Translations under genes and position numbers: made by a program
Assembly: GCA_945861995.1 (NCBI GenBank)
Contig: CAMAWZ010000104.1
Span: forward strand, 1 to 7,937
Source of the DNA: Pseudorhodobacter antarcticus
Lineage (GTDB): Bacteria > Pseudomonadota > Alphaproteobacteria > Rhodobacterales > Rhodobacteraceae
DNA length: 7,937 bases
Direction: 5' to 3'
Notes under the pieces: generated by a model
Databases searched by the model: none
What the model saw: the letters and a program-made list of their open reading frames with translations, nothing else
Told to the model about the DNA's origin: nothing
In this document: positions 5,696 to 7,937 of the stretch, piece by piece
Layout of the letters: every line of letters starts with the position of its first letter
Position numbering within the stretch: the stretch's first letter is position 1

Positions 5696-6375
5696 TGGCA
5701 CAGGGGCAAACACCTTTGGGGGCGCGCAGTGCCCCCCGCCCCGCAGCCCCGCATCTGGCAGGCGGGCCAGTATGGGATCCGCTGGTGCGCCTGTCGCATT
5801 GGGCGGTGGCTGTGGCGGTTCTGTCCAATTATCTTTTGAACCGTGCAGGCGGCACGTGGCATATTTGGATCGGATGGGCTTTGCTGGCCGTCTTGGCTGT
5901 GCGCTTCGCTTGGGGCTTTGTCGGCCCGCAAGAGGCGCGGTTCTCATCCTTTTTGCCAAATCCATTTGCAGCCTTGCGCCACATACAGGCGCTCTTGCGC
6001 AAACTGGGCGGCAAGCGGGAAACCTTGCCCGAATATCCCAGCCACAACCCTGCGGGCGCGGTGATGATTTACGCGCTTTGGGCGATGCTGGCCTTGGTTT
6101 GCATCACGGGCCTTGTGATGACGGGCGGGGCAAGCCCTGTGCAGATGGCCCAGCAGCAGGCGATTGTGGAAACGGGTGATTGGTCGACGCTTGTGCAGGC
6201 GGACGAAGAGGGCGAAGATGCAGGCGAGGGCGCGGGCGGCGCTTGGGCAAAAGAGGTGCATGAAGTGGCGGCGAATTTGGTGGTGATTTTGGCGCTGATC
6301 CATGTGGCAGGTGTGGCGCTTGAAAGCCGCGCGCTGGGCCGCAATTTGGTGCGCCCCATGCTGCGCAAATCATGA
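5695..6375 (+). CDS. Cytochrome b561-type membrane protein (cytochrome b, CybB/HyaC-like)
   Basis: The 226-residue protein has four expected membrane helices, roughly 34-50, 56-77, 121-143 and 191-210. It starts with the family motif VWDPLVRLSHW. Likely heme b axial ligands are H35, H56, H189 and H203, placed as in dihaem b561/Ni-hydrogenase-type cytochromes. It would carry electrons between the quinone pool and a periplasmic partner; the partner may be the PepSY-like product just upstream (inference). An unusual acidic loop (residues 168-180, ADEEGEDAGEG) precedes helix four and probably faces the periplasm. The start is the ATG overlapping the upstream stop by one base; no separate strong ribosome binding site is needed if translation is coupled. 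Confidence 0.9.
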   Translation: MAQGQTPLGARSAPRPAAPHLAGGPVWDPLVRLSHWAVAVAVLSNYLLNRAGGTWHIWIGWALLAVLAVRFAWGFVGPQEARFSSFLPNPFAALRHIQALLRKLGGKRETLPEYPSHNPAGAVMIYALWAMLALVCITGLVMTGGASPVQMAQQQAIVETGDWSTLVQADEEGEDAGEGAGGAWAKEVHEVAANLVVILALIHVAGVALESRALGRNLVRPMLRKS

Positions 6376-6389
6376 AAGCCAAATTATGA
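6372..6389 (+). other. Five-codon mini-ORF bridging cytochrome and regulator genes
   Basis: ATG AAA GCC AAA TTA TGA overlaps the cytochrome stop codon at one end (ATGA, 6372-6375) and the regulator's start codon at the other (ATGA, 6386-6389). Ribosomes could terminate and reinitiate twice across this join. A ribosome binding site for the regulator gene is otherwise weak. Function is inferred from layout only. Confidence 0.4.
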
Positions 6390-6874
6390 AAGTAAAGCGT
6401 AATATTGCAGGGCGGCGCGGGCCAATGGCTCTTGCCGCCTTTTTGCTGTTGCAAAGCACGGCTGCGGTGTTCTTTGTGGGTGATGCGCTGTCGGATATGT
6501 GGGCAAACCCTACCGCGCCGCACAGCGTGTTTGAATCGCTGGTGGCGCTGGCCCTGACGCTGGGGGTGGTCTTTGGCGCATGGGCGCTGCGCCAAACGCT
6601 GGATCAAATGCGCGCGCAGTCGCGGGCTTTGCAGATCGCGCGCGGCGCGCTGGCGGATGCAATTGAGGCGCAGTTCACCGCGTGGGGTTTGACGCCGGCC
6701 GAGCGTGACGTGGCGCTGTTCGCGCTGAAGGGACTTGATGTGGCGGAAATAGCCGCGCTGCGCGGGGCGGCGCAAGGCACCGTGCGCGTGCAAATGACCC
6801 ATGTTTATGCCAAGGCGGGGGTCAGCAACCGCGCACAGTTTGCCGCGTGGTTTGTCGAGGATTTGCTGGGCTAA
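6386..6874 (+). CDS. Membrane-anchored LuxR/GerE-type transcriptional regulator
   Basis: The 162-residue protein has two hydrophobic segments (about 13-33 and 48-68), a short helical linker (69-96), and a C-terminal GerE helix-turn-helix (about 97-160). Matching motifs are LTPAERDVALFALKG, VAEIAALRGAAQGTVRVQMTHVYAKAGVSNRAQF. There is no receiver or autoinducer-binding domain, so any signal must be sensed through the membrane segments or a partner. Being the third gene after a PepSY protein and a cytochrome b, it probably regulates this operon or responds to its redox activity (inference). The GTG-type start 28 codons earlier lies within the cytochrome gene and is unlikely; the ATG at 6386 follows the mini-ORF. 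No terminator with a T-run follows. Confidence 0.85.
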   Translation: MKVKRNIAGRRGPMALAAFLLLQSTAAVFFVGDALSDMWANPTAPHSVFESLVALALTLGVVFGAWALRQTLDQMRAQSRALQIARGALADAIEAQFTAWGLTPAERDVALFALKGLDVAEIAALRGAAQGTVRVQMTHVYAKAGVSNRAQFAAWFVEDLLG

Positions 6875-6958
6875 GGTTTTAGCAAATTACCCGCAAAGCG
6901 ACAAAATTTTGCCCGCTTTGGCGCGCAGGAGTGGGGGGTGTTTTGGTAAAGGTGCTGC
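6875..6958 (+). promoter_or_regulatory. Intergenic region with hairpin around an AAAATTTT core
   Basis: CAAAGCG (6894-6900) and CGCTTTG (6914-6920) flank a 13-base loop holding CAAAATTTTGC (6902-6912). The 11-mer is the same as in the palindrome at 2135-2146. No T-run follows, so it is not a standard terminator. It may be a promoter or operator region for the downstream ORFs. Confidence 0.3.
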
Positions 6959-7081
6959 GTGCAAGATTTGCTTTTCGCCCCGCTTTTGATGCTATCGGCG
7001 CTGTTGGCCGTGGCCTATGTCTTTGCACGCAGGCGGGATAGGCGCAGGGATGACGCCCGCCTGCCTGCAGAACGGCCATAG
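6959..7081 (+). CDS. Short single-pass membrane protein ORF, in frame with the downstream NYN ORF
   Basis: This 40-codon ORF starts with GTG. An AAAGG (6948-6952) lies 6 bases upstream. It encodes MQDLLFAPLLMLSALLAVAY followed by VFARRRDRRRDD, a hydrophobic helix with a positively charged inner flank. That pattern is typical of a one-helix membrane anchor with its C-terminus in the cytoplasm. It ends in TAG at 7079-7081. The NYN-nuclease ORF continues in exactly the same frame, with no other stop in between. It may therefore be the anchor of an interrupted gene rather than an independent small protein. Confidence 0.5.
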   Translation: MQDLLFAPLLMLSALLAVAYVFARRRDRRRDDARLPAERP

Positions 7082-7168
7082 ATCCAGCGGCCCCGCTTTT
7101 CGCGCGCGCCGCAGCGGGCAGCGCGAAAAACCAACGCCCATCACGACACCCGCCCGCAGCGCGAACGA

Positions 7169-7897
7169 GTGATTGATCTGCACCATAGGGGCGGGATTTT
7201 TCTGGTGACAGATGCGGCGCAGATCGAAGGCTACACATATATCGAACTTGGCGAGGTGCGGGTGGACGGCGGCGCTGGGTTTGAGCCGCGGCTGAAACGG
7301 GCGGCGGCGCAGCGATTTGGGCAGGCCAATGCCTTGGTGCGCGTGCACGAGGTGCGGCAGGCGCAGCGCTATCTGTCTGGCACAGGGCAGGACGGTGCGC
7401 CGATGTTCAAAACCCGCGAGATGCACGAATGGCGCGCTATGGCCGTGCAGGCCGCGCCGATGTTGCCCAATATGATGCCGCCCCAGACCTACCGCGAGGA
7501 TTTGGTGCTGATCGATGGATCGAATGTGATGAATTGGGAGGTGGACGCAGGCACGGCAAGCGCGCCATCCCTGCGCCCGCTGGCCCAAGTTCTGGCCGCG
7601 CTCAAGTCGCGCGGGGTGGCGGCAGGCGTGGTGTTTGACGCTACCGCTGGCCACCGCCTTGAGGGGCGGTTTATGACCCACGACGACCTTGCCGCCCGCC
7701 TGCCCACCGCCGCCGATGTGCTGGTGGTGGATCGCGGCACACAGGCCGACTGGGTGCTGGTCGATATGGCGCGGGAGCAGGGGCTGGCGATCATCTCGAA
7801 CGACCACTTCCGCGACGCCCCATCCGCGCGGCATCTGCTAAAGCAAAAGGGGTTTATGGCGGGCGAAGGCGTGACGCTGCTGGCGCCAAGGGCCTAA
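7169..7897 (+). CDS. NYN/Zc3h12a-type PIN-fold ribonuclease domain protein
   Basis: The C-terminal half (about 112-240 counted from the GTG at 7169) fits the NYN/Zc3h12a RNase fold: VLIDGSNVMNW with D116 and N119, then VVFDATAGHR with D157, GTQADWVLVD with D194, and IISNDHFRDA with D212 and D216. These acidic residues are where the family binds catalytic metal; the usual 'DD' pair appears here as DW (D194-W195). The N-terminal 110 residues form a region I do not recognise, with GGIFLVTDAAQIEGYTYIEL, ANALVRVHEVR and TREMHEWRA. Likely role is cleavage of RNA in the cytosol or at the membrane. No ribosome binding site precedes the GTG. The frame is open back to the TAG at 7079, so the true start is uncertain and the protein may normally include the upstream anchor ORF. 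Confidence 0.75.
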   Translation: MIDLHHRGGIFLVTDAAQIEGYTYIELGEVRVDGGAGFEPRLKRAAAQRFGQANALVRVHEVRQAQRYLSGTGQDGAPMFKTREMHEWRAMAVQAAPMLPNMMPPQTYREDLVLIDGSNVMNWEVDAGTASAPSLRPLAQVLAALKSRGVAAGVVFDATAGHRLEGRFMTHDDLAARLPTAADVLVVDRGTQADWVLVDMAREQGLAIISNDHFRDAPSARHLLKQKGFMAGEGVTLLAPRA

Positions 7898-7913
7898 GTG
7901 CGGGGCGTAGGCG

Positions 7914-7937
7914 CAGGGTTGCGCTGCGCACAACCTG
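7914..7937. terminator. Possible hairpin at window edge after the NYN gene
   Basis: CAGGGTTG (7914-7921) can pair with CAACCTG (7931-7937) with one bulged G, 16 bases after the NYN stop codon. The window ends here, so whether a T-run follows cannot be seen. Confidence 0.3.

Noticed and set aside
5216..5965. Minus-strand ORF of 249 codons across the proS-PepSY divergent region
   Set aside because: It crosses the proS start, the promoter region and two convincing + strand genes; its translation shows no domain, and the GC-rich DNA explains the long open frame.
6894..6920. Intrinsic terminator of the PepSY-cytochrome-regulator operon
   Set aside because: The stem is only 7 bp with a 13-base loop and is followed by GCGCGCAGG rather than a T-run.
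6992..7834. Minus-strand ORF of 280 codons opposite the NYN gene
   Set aside because: It has His/Arg/Pro-rich composition typical of an antisense frame in GC-rich DNA, whereas the + strand shows the NYN motifs.

Overview
The window looks like chromosomal DNA from an alphaproteobacterium, most likely of the Rhodobacteraceae type. The DNA is GC-rich. The prolyl-tRNA synthetase is the short alphaproteobacterial form, and the DUF2306, DUF2937 and NYN-domain proteins fit that group. I see no rRNA, tRNA, insertion sequence, phage gene or CRISPR array. This is an inference from protein character and composition; no database search was possible.

Left part (1-2078). The 3' end of a zinc-type (MDR) NAD(P)-dependent dehydrogenase runs into an overlapping DUF2306 membrane-protein gene on the + strand. 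An aldo/keto reductase gene, very like the potassium-channel beta-subunit (KCNAB) group, comes from the other strand. The two converge so tightly that their stop codons interlock.

Middle part (2079-5249, all minus strand). In transcription order there is proS with its own terminator, a DUF2937 membrane protein, and then an unusual exported protein. The exported protein has a signal peptide, a PDZ-like domain, a Tyr/Ser/Glu-rich stretch and a tail of sixteen Asp-Asp pairs spaced mostly by Gly and Ala. A strong intrinsic terminator follows it, ahead of the aldo/keto reductase promoter region. The exported protein is the most novel-looking gene here.

Right part (5250-7937, + strand). Divergent from proS is a compact operon: a periplasmic PepSY-like small protein, a four-helix cytochrome b561-type protein, and a two-helix membrane-anchored LuxR/GerE regulator. 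Junctions overlap by 1 nt (TAATG) or are bridged by a five-codon mini-ORF. The operon suggests a membrane electron-transfer unit with a dedicated membrane-bound regulator; inverted repeats upstream are candidate operators. Last comes a short membrane-anchor ORF separated by a single in-frame TAG from a PIN-like NYN (Zc3h12a-type) ribonuclease ORF. This is either an interrupted gene for a membrane-tethered RNase or two adjacent genes.
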